This document shows, one piece after another, positions 11,401 to 21,585 of a stretch of 64,000 bases of DNA. Source of the stretch: Thinopyrum elongatum (Eukaryota > Streptophyta > Magnoliopsida > Poales > Poaceae); the NCBI GenBank assembly GCA_011799875.1, contig CM022303.1, positions 302,110,566 through 302,174,565 on the forward strand, in the 5' to 3' direction. Position 1 is the first letter of the stretch; each line of letters starts with the position of its first letter. The notes beneath the pieces are model-generated. The model was not told the DNA's origin. It searched no databases and saw only the letters and a list, made by a program, of their open reading frames with translations. A program made the translations under genes and the position numbers.

Positions 11401-11769
11401 ATGACAAAATAGTTGTGATACTATACCAGCGGAACAAACATTCTAGTAGACTGTGCCTTCCTTTGATACCCAATAATGCATCAAACATCTAAGTAATCAT
11501 TGGATGATGCTTATTCTTGTGTGGTTTACATAGATATAAAAAAGGGGTTAAGTCCTTACCACAAGATCCACCCCATCCTCGCTATAATGCCACGGAGTGT
11601 CAGCCTTGATCACCACAAAGGATACATGAACAGTATCCCCCTCATATTCCACGTTATGCGAGAAACACTCCTCCCTATCAATCACAAAGCGGATAGCCGC
11701 AGCCGGGTGCAAGAACGGCATGATGCAGAGGGCCAAGACACAAGCCCTTGTCCAACTCAGCCCCTCCAT
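8462..11769 (-). CDS. p24beta2: p24 / emp24 family transmembrane cargo receptor, beta type
   Basis: Four coding exons on the minus strand: 11769-11560, 9724-9538, 9457-9350 and 8595-8462. All introns are GT-AG and the phases fit (phase 0, 1, 1), giving 212 residues. Residues 1-25 are a signal peptide, followed at once by the conserved IRFVIDREECFSH start of the GOLD domain; EYEGDTVHVSFVV and HRFCFTNKSPYHETIDF are family blocks. The membrane-proximal region has a coiled-coil (EQIAKLDEALYNIQFEQHW), and exon 4 encodes one transmembrane helix ending in a short cytosolic tail RRLFERKLGTSRV. p24 proteins cycle between ER and Golgi in COPI/COPII vesicles and help load cargo. Length, both ends and tail match the plant beta-2 subtype. 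Introns are 1835, 80 and 754 bp; the first holds MITEs. No broken codon is seen, so the gene looks functional. Confidence 0.9.
8845..9195. repeat. 175-bp tandem duplication inside p24 intron 3
   Basis: Two copies with a 175-bp offset share AACTTGCGGGCTGCT, GGGCATCGAGCACCAAGAAC and AAACTGGCAT. They have diverged by small indels. The duplication is wholly intronic and does not touch either splice site. Confidence 0.75.
10207..10288. mobile_element. Stowaway-like MITE in p24 intron 1
   Basis: TA-flanked segment with a TTCCCTCCGATTC left end. Its arms GTCGCTGATTTAG and AAAGCGACAATTA fold back, as in Stowaway elements. The right end is degenerate. Length is about 82 bp. Confidence 0.65.
10775..10867. 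mobile_element. Stowaway MITE in p24 intron 1
   Basis: CTTCCTCCGTCTGGAAT at the left and ATTCCGGACGGAGGGAG at the right are inverted repeats, flanked by TA on both sides. Inner arms TTACTTGTCGC and GCGACAAG continue the fold. The size (93 bp) and ends are those of Triticeae Stowaway elements (Tc1/mariner-derived, TA target). Confidence 0.9.
10965..11097. mobile_element. Small inverted-repeat element, 133 bp
   Basis: An exact 11-bp terminal inverted repeat, TTTATAAGGCG at 10965-10975 and CGCCTTATAAA at 11087-11097. The interior repeats CCTAAGGCG and CACCTAAGAG-type words several times. It lies in p24 intron 1. The family is not known to me, and no clear target duplication is seen. Confidence 0.6.
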
Positions 11770-12390
11770 AGTCTATCAGCAGAGGAGCAATAGCAGATCG
11801 TACAGAGCTTCCTGCAGAGAAAAAAGAAATCCAAAGTGTCAATTGATTTCTTAGACTATCCACACAAGCATGCGTCGCGTTGATGGGTGTGAGCTTTTGA
11901 GATCCTGTGATGTCACAGGACGCCAAAATTCTACCAGAACATGGTTGTTTAGATGGTCGAGCAAACAACAAGGCTGGATGGGTGTTTATTCTACGGGCGC
12001 ATACAAAGGGGAGGACATGATGGAACCGTACAAATTACTCGTCAATCATCTTAACTTATGCTCTGGAATCATACAAGGAAGGTGAGATAGATTGATCGAT
12101 CGATTTCCAACCAAGGCTTGCCTGCCAAGAGGTGAGAGTCCGGTTGGATCTGACCTCTGGAAGCTCATGATTCCCGTCGAGTAGGCAGAATTGGGGCTAA
12201 GGGGTGAAGAGGAGGAGGAGCTTACTCAGTTACCGCCTGCAGGCGGCCGTCGGAGAAATCGCTGTTAGCGTCCGGCTCCGGTGATTCCGGGCGGCGCTCC
12301 CCTTCCCTTCTCGGCGGAGGAAGAAGCAGTCGATACTCAAGGTTTCACGAAGAGCTGACTGACCTTGGGGAGAACGCGACCTTTCTCTTT
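11770..12390 (-). other. Probable 5' UTR of the p24 gene with one intron
   Basis: Upstream of the ATG the minus strand has an acceptor TCTCTGCAG ending at 11812, leaving a 42-base leader (11811-11770) in the first coding exon. A fitting donor, GCG|GTAACTGAG, lies at 12234/12233, which would make a 422-bp leader intron and a non-coding first exon of about 12234-12390. This is inferred from splice signals only. Confidence 0.45.
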
Positions 12391-12439
12391 CCGTGGTTTT
12401 TCTACTTCACTTTCCGCCGAGTGGCCTATTGACCGGGCG

Positions 12440-12545
12440 GGGCACAGTCGGCCCATTATTAACCTCGCTGGGCCAGGCAGAGGCCTGCTGCCGTCGGGCC
12501 AAAAAATGCGAGCCTCCGTCCAGTAATCCCGGGCCGGCCCAATCG
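12440..12545 (-). promoter_or_regulatory. Site II (GGCCCA/TGGGCC) elements upstream of p24
   Basis: GGCCCA occurs at 12450-12455 and 12536-12541, and TGGGCC at 12469-12474, all shortly upstream of the inferred p24 first exon. Such TCP-binding site II words are typical of promoters of constitutively expressed plant genes. Function here is inferred from position. Confidence 0.45.
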
Positions 12546-12719
12546 AGGAGAAAAAACTGTAAAAAAACTTACCGGTATATATGCAAAAACTGGGAATCTA
12601 ATCCTTCACCTTAACCTAAGGGAGAGCAACCTAACGCCAAAACCACCACCAGACCGAGATGCCAAGCTTGTCAACTATCAGAAACGAGATACATTTGACC
12701 GTTCCTCTAGAGATATATT

Positions 12720-13160
12720 ATATACCCAGAATTAATTATTTGAAAAAGAAAATTCACAAAAAAACATGAATTCTGAAAAAAGGTTCGAAAATTAGAAAAG
12801 GTTCGTGAAAAATGAAAAAGGCTCATCAATTTCAAAAAAACGTTCATCCATTTTGAAAAAAGTTCACGAATTTGAAAAAAGTTCACTGTTTTTGGAAAAA
12901 AAATGTTTTTGAAAAAAAGTTCATCGAATTTCAAAAAAAGTTCATAAAATTTGAAAAATTCCATCGATTTTCAAAAAAGTTTATCAAAATTCAAAAAAAA
13001 TCATCAAAATTAAAAAAAAGTTCATGTATTTTCAAAAAAAGTTCATCGATTTGAAAAAAGTTCATCAAATTTGAAAAATTCATCATTTTAAAAAAATCAT
13101 TGATTTGAAGAAAACGTTCACGTATTTGCGAACAATTCATCGAACCTGTAAAAAGAAAAA
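12720..13160. repeat. A-rich degenerate short-period repeat
   Basis: About twenty degenerate copies of a 17-23 bp word like GTTCATCAATTTGAAAAAA follow each other. Frames reported across it, rich in Lys and Phe, are an artefact of the composition. It is followed to about 13250 by AAAAGAAAAAGAAAA-type low complexity. Confidence 0.85.
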
Positions 13161-13250
13161 AATAGAAAAAGAAAAAGAAAAAACGGAAAACGGAAAACGG
13201 AAAGAAAAGAAAAAAAAGGAAAATGAACGAATAAAAGAGGAGAAAAAAAT

Positions 13251-13885
13251 AAAGGTTACCAGATCCCACTCGTTGGCGCGGTGATTAGAGCAGCTTACTT
13301 GAATGCGGGATGGCTAAATAGGATTCGCCTCCTCATAACGGCGCCTATTGACTCCGATCCCCTGCCCTCTTCGTCCGCCATCGACGTCGGGGTCGCAAGA
13401 CCATCGGTTAGGGCATCTTCAATGCAAAACGCCTATACAGACGCTTAGGTGAATAAAAATATATCAAGAAATCACTCATCGCTTTGTGCTCTAACGCTAG
13501 ATGATAATTTTCAGGTGCTAAAGAAGAACCGGTCGATAGTTTGACATCCAAACTAAAACCAGTCCAGTCGGCCGTGCGATACGACCCATGCCCGCTCTCG
13601 CGACCCTCCCCCACCCACCCTCGCTCGCCGCCAACGCCGCCGCACCCACCGTCGTGCCGCCCAGCCACTCCCATGCCTCGCTTGGCCAGATCCTCAGGCT
13701 CGCCGCCTCCCCTGCTTGCGCCGCCGGGTGCGGAGGTGCCCAGGATGCCGCTCCCGTTCGTGTATCAGGCGTTCCCGGAGATGTTGTAGCCGATTGGATC
13801 CGTGTCACCGGCGACGCTGGAAGCGACGAGGGCACAACGATGGAGAGAGAGAGCGCGCGATGAGGATCCATGACAGTGCGTTCTC
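13251..13885. other. Unassigned GC-rich segment
   Basis: It follows the A-rich repeat. A piece at about 13277-13350 looks faintly tRNA-derived (GGCGCGGTGATTAGAGCAGC, later GGATTCGCC) but cannot fold as a tRNA by eye. From 13540 the DNA is GC-rich with overlapping frames on both strands, none with a recognisable domain. Confidence 0.35.
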
Positions 13886-14387
13886 ATGGACTCAGTGCAT
13901 GAGGGAATGGAAGGAAGAGGAGCGGGCCATGGAGAAGATTACAGATTCAATCGCGAGATCCAGGCGACTAAGTATGTCGTGATATGCAAAAACCAAGCGG
14001 ACCGGAAGCTGCTGAACCTGCCTCACCGGATTTACTTCGAGGGCACCAGAGAGGAGAAGGCCAGGATGCCACATCCAACTGCTCCGATAATTGCCTTCGT
14101 CAATTGGGCGAAGCAGGAAGCAAAGTTAGAGGTCATGCAGCACGGCGCGAGATGGGGTTGCCTCGCAGGGCTGATGCCCACCAGGTGCCCACCGGAGACA
14201 GAAAAGGTGGATCTTTGGATGTTCCCATCGCCGACACCAGCAATGGATTGAGCTTTGGGTTAGGTTTGCTCGAAATTGTTGGTGCATCCCATACTGAGGT
14301 GTTCGATGTGGAAGACAGGGGCCGATTTGCCCCTCCTCACGAGGGACTGAAGAGGCAGAAGGGGATGGAAATTGCCAAAAGGCAAAT
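13886..14387 (+). pseudogene. Unrecognised ORF region interrupted by the large Copia insertion
   Basis: Two plus-strand frames overlap here. The first (13886-14251, 121 residues) contains a VVICKNQADRKLLNLP block. The second (13984 onward) is open to the insertion point at 14387. When the 5-bp duplication is counted once, it continues in frame at 37432 and stops at 37493-37495. That continuation suggests a gene or gene fragment split by the Copia element. I do not recognise the product, and neither frame has a known domain. It may be a captured gene fragment in an older repeat. A single true frame cannot be chosen by eye. Confidence 0.35.
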
Positions 14388-15965
14388 TGTAGGTTCGAAA
14401 GTAGGTCTAGAGGGGGTGATTAGACTACTTGACCAAATAAAAATCTAGCCTTTTCCTAATTTTAGTTGTGGGCAAATTTTAGCAATTAGCACAAGTCAAG
14501 CAATCAACCTACACATGCAATTCTAAGAGTGTAGCAGCGAAAACTAAAACATTGCATATGAAGGTAAAGGGAAGGGTTTGGAGAGTGCAAACGCAATGAT
14601 GACACGGAGATTTTTGGCGTGGTTCCGATAGGTGGTGCTATCGTACATCCACGTTGATGGAGACTTCAACCCACGAAGGATAACGGTTGCGCGAGTATAT
14701 GGAGGGCTCCACCCACGAAGGGTCCACGAAGAAGCAACCTTGTCTATCCCACCATGGCCATCACCCACGAAGGACTTGCTTCACTCGGGTAGATCTTCAC
14801 GAAGTAGGCGATCTTCTTGCCCTTACAAACTTCTTGGTTCAACTCCACAATCTTGTCGGAGGCTCCCAAGTGACACCTAACCAATCTTGGAGACACCACT
14901 CTCCAAAAGGTAATAGATGTTGTGTTGATGATGAACTCCTTGCTCTTGTGCTTCAAATGATAGTCTCCCCAACACTCAACTCTCTCTCACATATTTGGAT
15001 ATGGTGGAAAGATGATTTGAGTGGAAAGCAACTTAGGGAAGGCTAGAAATCAAGATTCTTGTGGTAGGATTGGTATATCTTGATCTCAACACATGAGTAG
15101 GTGGTTCTCTATCAGAAAATGTAAGCTGGAAGTGTAGGCACGTTCTGATGGCTCTCTCACATATGGAGAAGGGGGTGGAGGGGTATATATAGCCTCCACA
15201 CAAAATCCAACCATTACACACATTTGACCCAACTCGGTCAGACCGAATAGAAGAACTCGGTGAGACCGATTCAGTTCAAAATGTGAACGTTAGGAACCTC
15301 GGTGGGACCGACTGGAACAACTCGGTGGGACCAATGTGATAGGGCATAGGGCAAACATCAACTCGGTGGCACCGATTGCATCAACTCGGTGAGACCGAAG
15401 TGAAGCAATAAGGCAACAAAGAAGATGTCGAGCCAACTCGGTGTGACCGATCACAATTTCGGTGAGACCGAAATAATTGCAACAGGCAACACAGAGTTTG
15501 CAAGGTCATCTCGGTGAGATCGAGATCCGTATCGGTGTGACCGAAGTGTTAGGGTTTCTGGCAGTGGCTATGTCAAATGAACTCGGTGGCGCTGGATAGG
15601 AAATATCAGTGGGGCCGAGTTTGACTTTGGGTTTTGGACATATTTGGAATGAGAAAGTGGTTGAGGGCTTTGGAGCAATATCACTAAGCACTTAAGCAAG
15701 TAGACCATTAAGCAACACCTCGTCCCCTTTTAATAGTATTGGCTTTCCTATGGACTCAATGTGATCTTGGATCACTAAAATATAAATGAAGAGTCTTGAG
15801 CTTTTGCCAATATGTGTTCTTAGAATTTTAAGGGGTCCACATCTCTAGTCCATGCCATGCCATTCATTGAACTTTCTGAAATATTAAACTTGAATGGATA
15901 TTAGTTCAATGAGCTATATGTTGTTATGAATCACCAAAACCACCCGGGGATTAGTTGCACTTTCA
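14388..15965 (-). repeat. 3' LTR of the outer Copia element
   Basis: It aligns end to end with 35850-37426. On the minus strand it follows the polypurine tract and starts TGAAAGTGCAAC. A TATA run (15184-15192) lies in the middle. Many copies of the short palindrome TCGGTnnnACCGA are clustered at about 15234-15615. Confidence 0.9.
15184..15192 (-). promoter_or_regulatory. TATA box in the outer element's 3' LTR
   Basis: The plus strand reads TATATATAG and the minus strand CTATATATA, at an equivalent place in both LTRs (the other copy is at 36645-36653). This would be the retrotransposon promoter on the minus strand. Confidence 0.55.
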
Positions 15966-15981
15966 GTCTCCCCCTTTTTGG
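15966..15981 (-). other. Polypurine tract of the outer Copia element
   Basis: The minus strand reads CCAAAAAGGGGGAGAC directly before the 3' LTR start. This is the expected second-strand primer for reverse transcription. Confidence 0.8.
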
Positions 15982-16498
15982 TAATTGATGACAACATATA
16001 GATCAAAGCTTAAATAAATGATAATATGAATGAAATACGTCGTCGCTTTGAGAAGTATGTGATAAGCAAGAGCTCCCCCTAAATTTGTGCATTATTTAAA
16101 AATTGCGTTTGAATGCAAATGCACAATCGATTAAGATCATGGGTCACTCTTCCATGTCACATACATCTTGGTGGAGCGCTCAAAATGATAAGAATTAAAT
16201 AACATGCACTCATCACCAAGGATACAAGTGATTGATCATACAAACATATATAGATATAATCATGCAAGCACACATTAAGGCATAATATGATCAAACACAT
16301 GATCTCATAAGTATCTCACGAGCATAACACCAATTGTAGCATAGGAAGCAACAACCAAAGTAGCAAGAATAGCAAGGCAAATGAAACCAACAAAAGGCAA
16401 AGGGCACTCTCTCTCTCGAAGACTATGATCTATACACTTTCTCCCCCTTTGGCAACAAGTTACCAAAAGTTCGAAAACGTATATTGCTATACGGCTCT
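15982..16498. other. 3' non-coding part of the outer Copia element
   Basis: The sequence between the second ORF's stop at 16499 and the polypurine tract holds no frame of note. It is AT-rich and contains the short words typical of element 3' ends. Confidence 0.5.
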
Positions 16499-17170
16499 CT
16501 AGGCACGATCTCCGGGAGCTCCTGAAGGGGTCTTCTGGCTTGTCGCTCCGGTGTGCGTAGACGGTGTTGAGATGACTGCGTCTGCAAATGCCTCTGCTGA
16601 AGTCTGTGGAGCTGGAGGAGTTGACATTGGAGGGGCAACTGGGGCAGTGGCTGCAGGAGCTGAAAGAGTAGTCCTGGAATCTGCAACTGGCACAGCTGAT
16701 GATCTTTGTGCCCTTGGCACTCTCTGGAATGTATCTCTTGTGGGTCTATCATCACTTTCCTCAGCATCATCCCTTAGCTTCTCCACAATTGTTTGAATCT
16801 CAGTGACCTTCACATCAAGGTCATGCATCTTTGTCTCAATGATCCTTTCAAGACTCTCCTGATTCTGAGACAAGGTGGCCAAGCTTTTCTCAATCCTCAC
16901 GGTAGCCTCAAGCAGATAACTGAGTTGATCTTGCTTGGTCTTGAGATTCACTATTGAAGCATCAGGTGCACTTGCTGCCTTTGCTGCTTTTGCAGCCTTT
17001 GCTCTCTCAATCTTCTCCTGGGCCTCAGCACAAGTAGGATGTGAAGCATCCATGACAACCTCGTTGTCCTCAAAATCTGGCCTCAGGGGTAGATGCTCTC
17101 TGTCAAGCAGATATGTCCCAGTTCCCACCTTGGAGTTGATTAATGTCTGGATGTGTGGGGCATATCCACA
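16499..17170 (-). pseudogene. C-terminal part of the outer element's second ORF
   Basis: On the minus strand an open frame runs from the nested-element junction at about 17170 to a stop at 16499. It continues an ORF whose N-terminal part is at 30659-31878. It begins with a CGYAPHIQ block, has an Ala/Lys-rich helix (KAAKAAKAAS), then a long heptad-rich coiled coil (about 60 residues containing KTKQDQLSYLLEATVRIEK) and a Pro/Ala/Thr-rich tail. The first approximately 20 residues of the open frame (17171-17227) come from the Gypsy leader, so the reading frame is an accidental fusion. Protein function is unknown; similar ORFs in plant elements are annotated as putative plant transposon protein. 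Confidence 0.6.
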
Positions 17171-17489
17171 GGGTGCCCTCGATAAAAGAATCCTGTAAGC
17201 AGAACCTGGCCCAAAATCTTGAAGCAAGGGGGATATTTTCAGAACTTCGGGTGGACGTGAGCACGAGAGCCTAATGTTGGAGTTAGTAAAATTTTAACCC
17301 GAGTAGAAGAGAGATCAGAGGCCCAGAGTAAAGGTCGAGGAGTAAAAGATACTAATACCACCCAAATGGCGACGTGGGCCCGTAAGCCACACAGCCAGGT
17401 TAGTAAAACAATTTTCGGTTACTAGACTCAACTTCGGCCAAGGAGTTGGAAAGGGGGGTTCCTACAGTCAGTCGGCTCTGATACCAACT
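17167..17489 (-). repeat. Extra copy of the Gypsy leader and primer site beyond the 3' LTR
   Basis: This segment is nearly the same as 26209-26530, including the primer-binding TTGGTATCAGAGCC (minus). Identity ends at a shared CACAGGG, after which the sequence becomes the outer element's ORF. A normal element would stop at the LTR end at 17490. Confidence 0.85.
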
Positions 17490-20400
17490 TATGACGCCCC
17501 CGGCCCGATCGTGCACTAATCATACACGCAAATGCACACGATCAAGCCTAAGGACTCACGGGAAGATATCACAACACAACTCTAAAACATAAATAAAGTC
17601 ATACAAGCTTTATATTACAAGCCAGGGGCCTCGAGGGCTCGAATACATAAGCTTGCGAACAAGCGTCAGCGGAAGCATCAGATATCTGAGTACAGATATG
17701 AAATAGAAACAGAAAGGCCTTTAGAAAGGCGGGGCAAAATAAAACACTACGATCGAAAGGCGAAGGCCTCCTGCCTGGGACCCTCCGATCCTACTCCTGG
17801 TCGTCAGTCAACTCGTAGTAGTATCCATCCTCTGGGTAGTAGTAGTAGCGATCGTCGGGGCATCTGTCTCAGGGGGCTCCGTCCTCTGGTCACGTCAAAC
17901 TGATATGGGGAGAAAAATGAAAACAAGCAACCGTGAGTACTCAGATTACTCAGCAAGCAAGGATCTACACTACATATGCAACATTTTCAAGGGAGGCTGT
18001 ATATGTGGACTGGGCTGCAGAAATGCCAGAATAGAGAGAAGGCCTAGTCCTATCGAAGACTAGCATCCCTCAGCGGTCTTGCACAGTAGAAGAGAGTAGA
18101 ACAATACCATATAATTGTAGCAGTAATAATATCAACCTCACCCAGAGATCCTTTCTCGACTCCCTGCGAGAAACAATCCCAGAGCCATACAGTCATCAAC
18201 CTCGTCCTGAGATCCCTTCTCGACTCCCTGCGAGAAGCAATCCCAGAGCCATATATACAGGTCTCATCACAAGTATCCAGTTCTAAATTGTATCAATCAG
18301 ATACAACTCTGAGTGTCCTTTACCGTAGGACCGGCTATCGATAGAAGTGTTCTTCCCTGCAGGTGCACCAACTTACCCACACGCTCGATTAACTTCGGCC
18401 GGACACACTTTCCTGGGTCATGCCCGGCCTCGGCCAAACGACACATCGCAACCCTACCTACAGCTCAGCAGAGAGGTCCCCGCCGGTCTACATCCTAAGC
18501 GCAGGGGTCTTGGCCATCGCCCTCGCCCTCCGGGTCGTTGCGTACATGGCCCAGATCCAACACCACCGAAATGGCGCCAATCACTCCATGCCGCACTGCT
18601 GAACTGGACGTCTGACAGGGCTTTCGGCTGATGCATACGATGCAGAACGCCCATACTATGCCCACGTGATGGTTGTCTATCAGGCCAGAGGCCTCCTCGG
18701 ATCAAATATCCAAATCGTTAGGACTAGGGCTTGCGGTAACGAGCAGAGACTCACGAAAGATGTGACCCCGTCGCCCCGTCTCGAGGACTTGCGGCAAGGT
18801 TTAGAATGCCCGGCCGCCCTCGTATTCACCACTCGGGCACCACACTGGCAACCCGCCTTCACATCACACGCGGGGTACCCCTCAGGTCGACCCGCCTTTC
18901 CAAGTAACATTGTAAGGTCCAAGTACCTGTGTCCTAACATCAGGGAATCCAGGTATCACCCTCATTGAATTCCACCTCGTGTATCCGTCAAGGTGAACTA
19001 GGAGGAATCACCTCACTGGGTCCACACTTGAGGTGTTGTAGGACAGTGTCGTTATCGGAAGCGGTGAAGAGGAATCACCCTCGATGACCACGACCGAAGC
19101 TACCTCTACAGAGTTAACATCAGAAGTGCTACAAGAGGTTTCACCCTGCACTCTAGTAACGCTGCAGTGTCGTTACACTAAGGGGGGTGATGTGCGGTGT
19201 CGGGTCCTGGTCTTCAATCCCATTGATCGGGTCTTCTGACGACCCAGCGCGGCAGTCGGATAATGGGGTCACTGATAGGTCTCTACCCAGCCTAGACTAA
19301 CGTTTAGGATATGCAGGTAATATCAACAGCAGGTTCAATGAATAGCTATGCATCAGAATAGGTAAAGCAGCAGCAGCAGTAATTCTAATGCAAGCATGAG
19401 AAATTTAGAATGGGCGATATCGGTTGCTCAAGGAGGGGCTTGCCTGGTTGCTCGGCGGCAGGGCAAGGGTTCTATGGTGTCTTCGGGCTCCGGAGCTGCG
19501 TCGGTCTCGGGGACGACTGTCGGTGTCGGGGGCTATCGAGAGAGAAAGGGAGAACAGTATAAATATATAGCAAACATGAGCATGACAAATACGATACACG
19601 TGCTAGGGGTAGTCTAACGCAGCATCACACACTAACAGACGGAGCGGGAGAATATCTGACGATATTTCCCGGGTCTTTGGAATTATCGGACAGAGATAAA
19701 GGGGAACGGTTGCAAGTTCGGATAGTTAGGGACGCGTGACGGACGAACGGACCGCGTATTCAGATTCGTCTCGTCTTTCTGAGCAACTTTCATGTACAAA
19801 GTATTTTCATCTGAGCTACGGATTATTTTTATTGATTTTCTAAAGTTTTTTAATTTCTTTCTGGAATTTAATTAATTATTTAAATTAACATTATCCGAAA
19901 CAGTGTCTTGTCTGACGTCAGCATGACTTCAGCATGACGTCAGGACCAGGGGTCCCACCTTGTCATAGGCTGTTAGGTTAATTAGTGATTAACTATTAAA
20001 TTACTGTTTAATTAACACTAACTACTTAATTAAATTAACCTAATCAGGATTAATTAACTTAATTAATTAACTAATTAATTATTTAATTAATTAATTATTT
20101 TTATTTATTTAATTATTTTTTTATTACATTTTCTTTTAATTCGTTTTTAGGGGCTGGCCCCATCTGTCATTGCCTCAGGGGGGCAGGGCCCACCAGTCAG
20201 TGCCACGGCGGACATGTCCGTGTGCCCGCTTGGCACCGGACATGTCCGTGCGCATACGGGCGCACGGGTGCGGCCAGCGGGTGAGGCGGAGACGTGCGGG
20301 GCAGGGGGCCGGCCGGTGGCCCTCGGACGGCGAGCGGCGGCGCGTGGAGCCGGGGCAGCAAGCTGCGCTCAGCGCTGCAGCAGCGGGCGTGGGCAAGGCG

Positions 20401-21549
20401 ACGAGCGGGGCCGTGCCGGGCGTGGTCGCGCGCGAGCCCGGCGGGGTGGTCGCGGGCGACGGCCGGTGACCAAGGCGCAAGGGAGGCGAGCAGAGGCGGC
20501 GGCAGGAGCGCGCGACGGCGATGCGGGCGCGGCCGGGGCGCGGGGTGGGGTGCGCGCACAAGGGAGGGAGCCAGGCGAGGCCTCACCGGCGTTTAGGGCA
20601 CGGCAGCGGGGCTGGTGACGACGGCGTCGGGCAGCGGCGACGGGTGCGAGCGCCGCTGCGCGATTCGCGGGACGTAGACGGGGAGGGCGAGGTCCCGGCG
20701 ACGCGTCCGGCGCGGCGGCGAGGCGGAAGCGAGCGCGAGCAGCGGCGGGAGCCGGGCGACGGCGACGGGATCGGGGCGCCTCTCGCCCCGGTCCGATCCA
20801 GGGAGGGGGGTCGAGTGGAGGAGGCGGTAGGGGAGAGCGACAGGCGAGGCGAATCGGCGCGGGAGGCGGTCGGGGACGGCCGCCGCGACGGCGACGGGGG
20901 TCGATCCCGATCCGAAATTTCTGGATCGGGGGGGGGGGGGAATGAGCGATGGGTGGTGGGTAGCGGCTAGGGTTTCGGGTGGGGGTGGGAGATATGGGGG
21001 AGGGGAGTGGGCGCCGGCTGGGCCGGCCTGGCTAGCCCAGTGGCCAGCTGGGCCGAGGCCCAGCGAGGGGGGGGGGCTTTATTTTCTTTTGTTCTTTTTC
21101 TGTTTTTCTTTATTCCTTTTTCTGTTTTGTCTTTTATTTTTAGTCCAAAAGACTTTTGTAAAATATGAGACTTGCTCCATTATTTACAGTGTATTATTTG
21201 TCACTGCTAGAAATTGGTTTGGGGTCCATATCTTTTTGTTTGGATTTTATTTAAATTGAAAAAGGATTGAATAGTGCTATGTTGCTGCTGTTTCTAGTTG
21301 TTCGAGTCCTTTTACAATTTCAACTAATGTTGCAATCATTTTTACAAATGCTATGGGAATATTTGCAACATGAGGCACATTTTGGTTTTCCAGTTTGAAC
21401 AACTTTTATTTTCCACTTTCATTTAAATTTGGATTTTGAGTTAGAAGCTGAAATGCATTATGATGCAAATGATGATCATGCACTGTTAATCATGCTGATG
21501 TGGCATAATCAAAATGGGATTACTGTAGTTAACCACCGGGGGTGTTACA
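17490..21549 (-). repeat. Left LTR of the Gypsy element
   Basis: It is 4060 bp and aligns throughout with 26531-30658, with scattered single-base gaps. The minus-strand start is TGTAACACC and the end CGTCATA (the other copy has CGTCACA). The interior has an AT-rich TTAATTAATTAA region (about 20020-20120) and a GC-rich block (about 20150-21060) with long chance frames on both strands. Confidence 0.9.
19913..19942. promoter_or_regulatory. Triple TGACGTCA-like cluster in the left Gypsy LTR
   Basis: TGACGTCA, TGACTTCA and TGACGTCA occur at 11-bp spacing. The same arrangement, with TGATGTCA in the middle, is at 28995-29024 in the other LTR. TGACG pairs are as-1-like sites bound by TGA bZIP factors in plants. 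Function is inferred. Confidence 0.45.
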
Positions 21550-21565
21550 AATCTCCTCTACTAAC
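21550..21565 (-). other. Polypurine tract of the Gypsy element
   Basis: The minus strand reads TTAGTAGAGGAGATT directly before the LTR start TGTAACACC. This is the usual position of the second-strand primer. Confidence 0.7.
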
Positions 21566-21585
21566 AAGAATTCTCGTCCCGAGAA

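Noticed and set aside
12707..13269. Phe/Lys-rich frames on both strands
   Set aside because: Entirely explained by the A-rich short-period repeat.
13277..13350. Possible tRNA or SINE head
   Set aside because: A and B box-like words are present but the arms do not pair and no A-tail or target duplication is seen.
20170..20970. Several 100-150 codon frames in a GC-rich block
   Set aside because: They overlap on both strands inside the Gypsy LTR, and the corresponding frames in the second LTR are shifted by single-base gaps.
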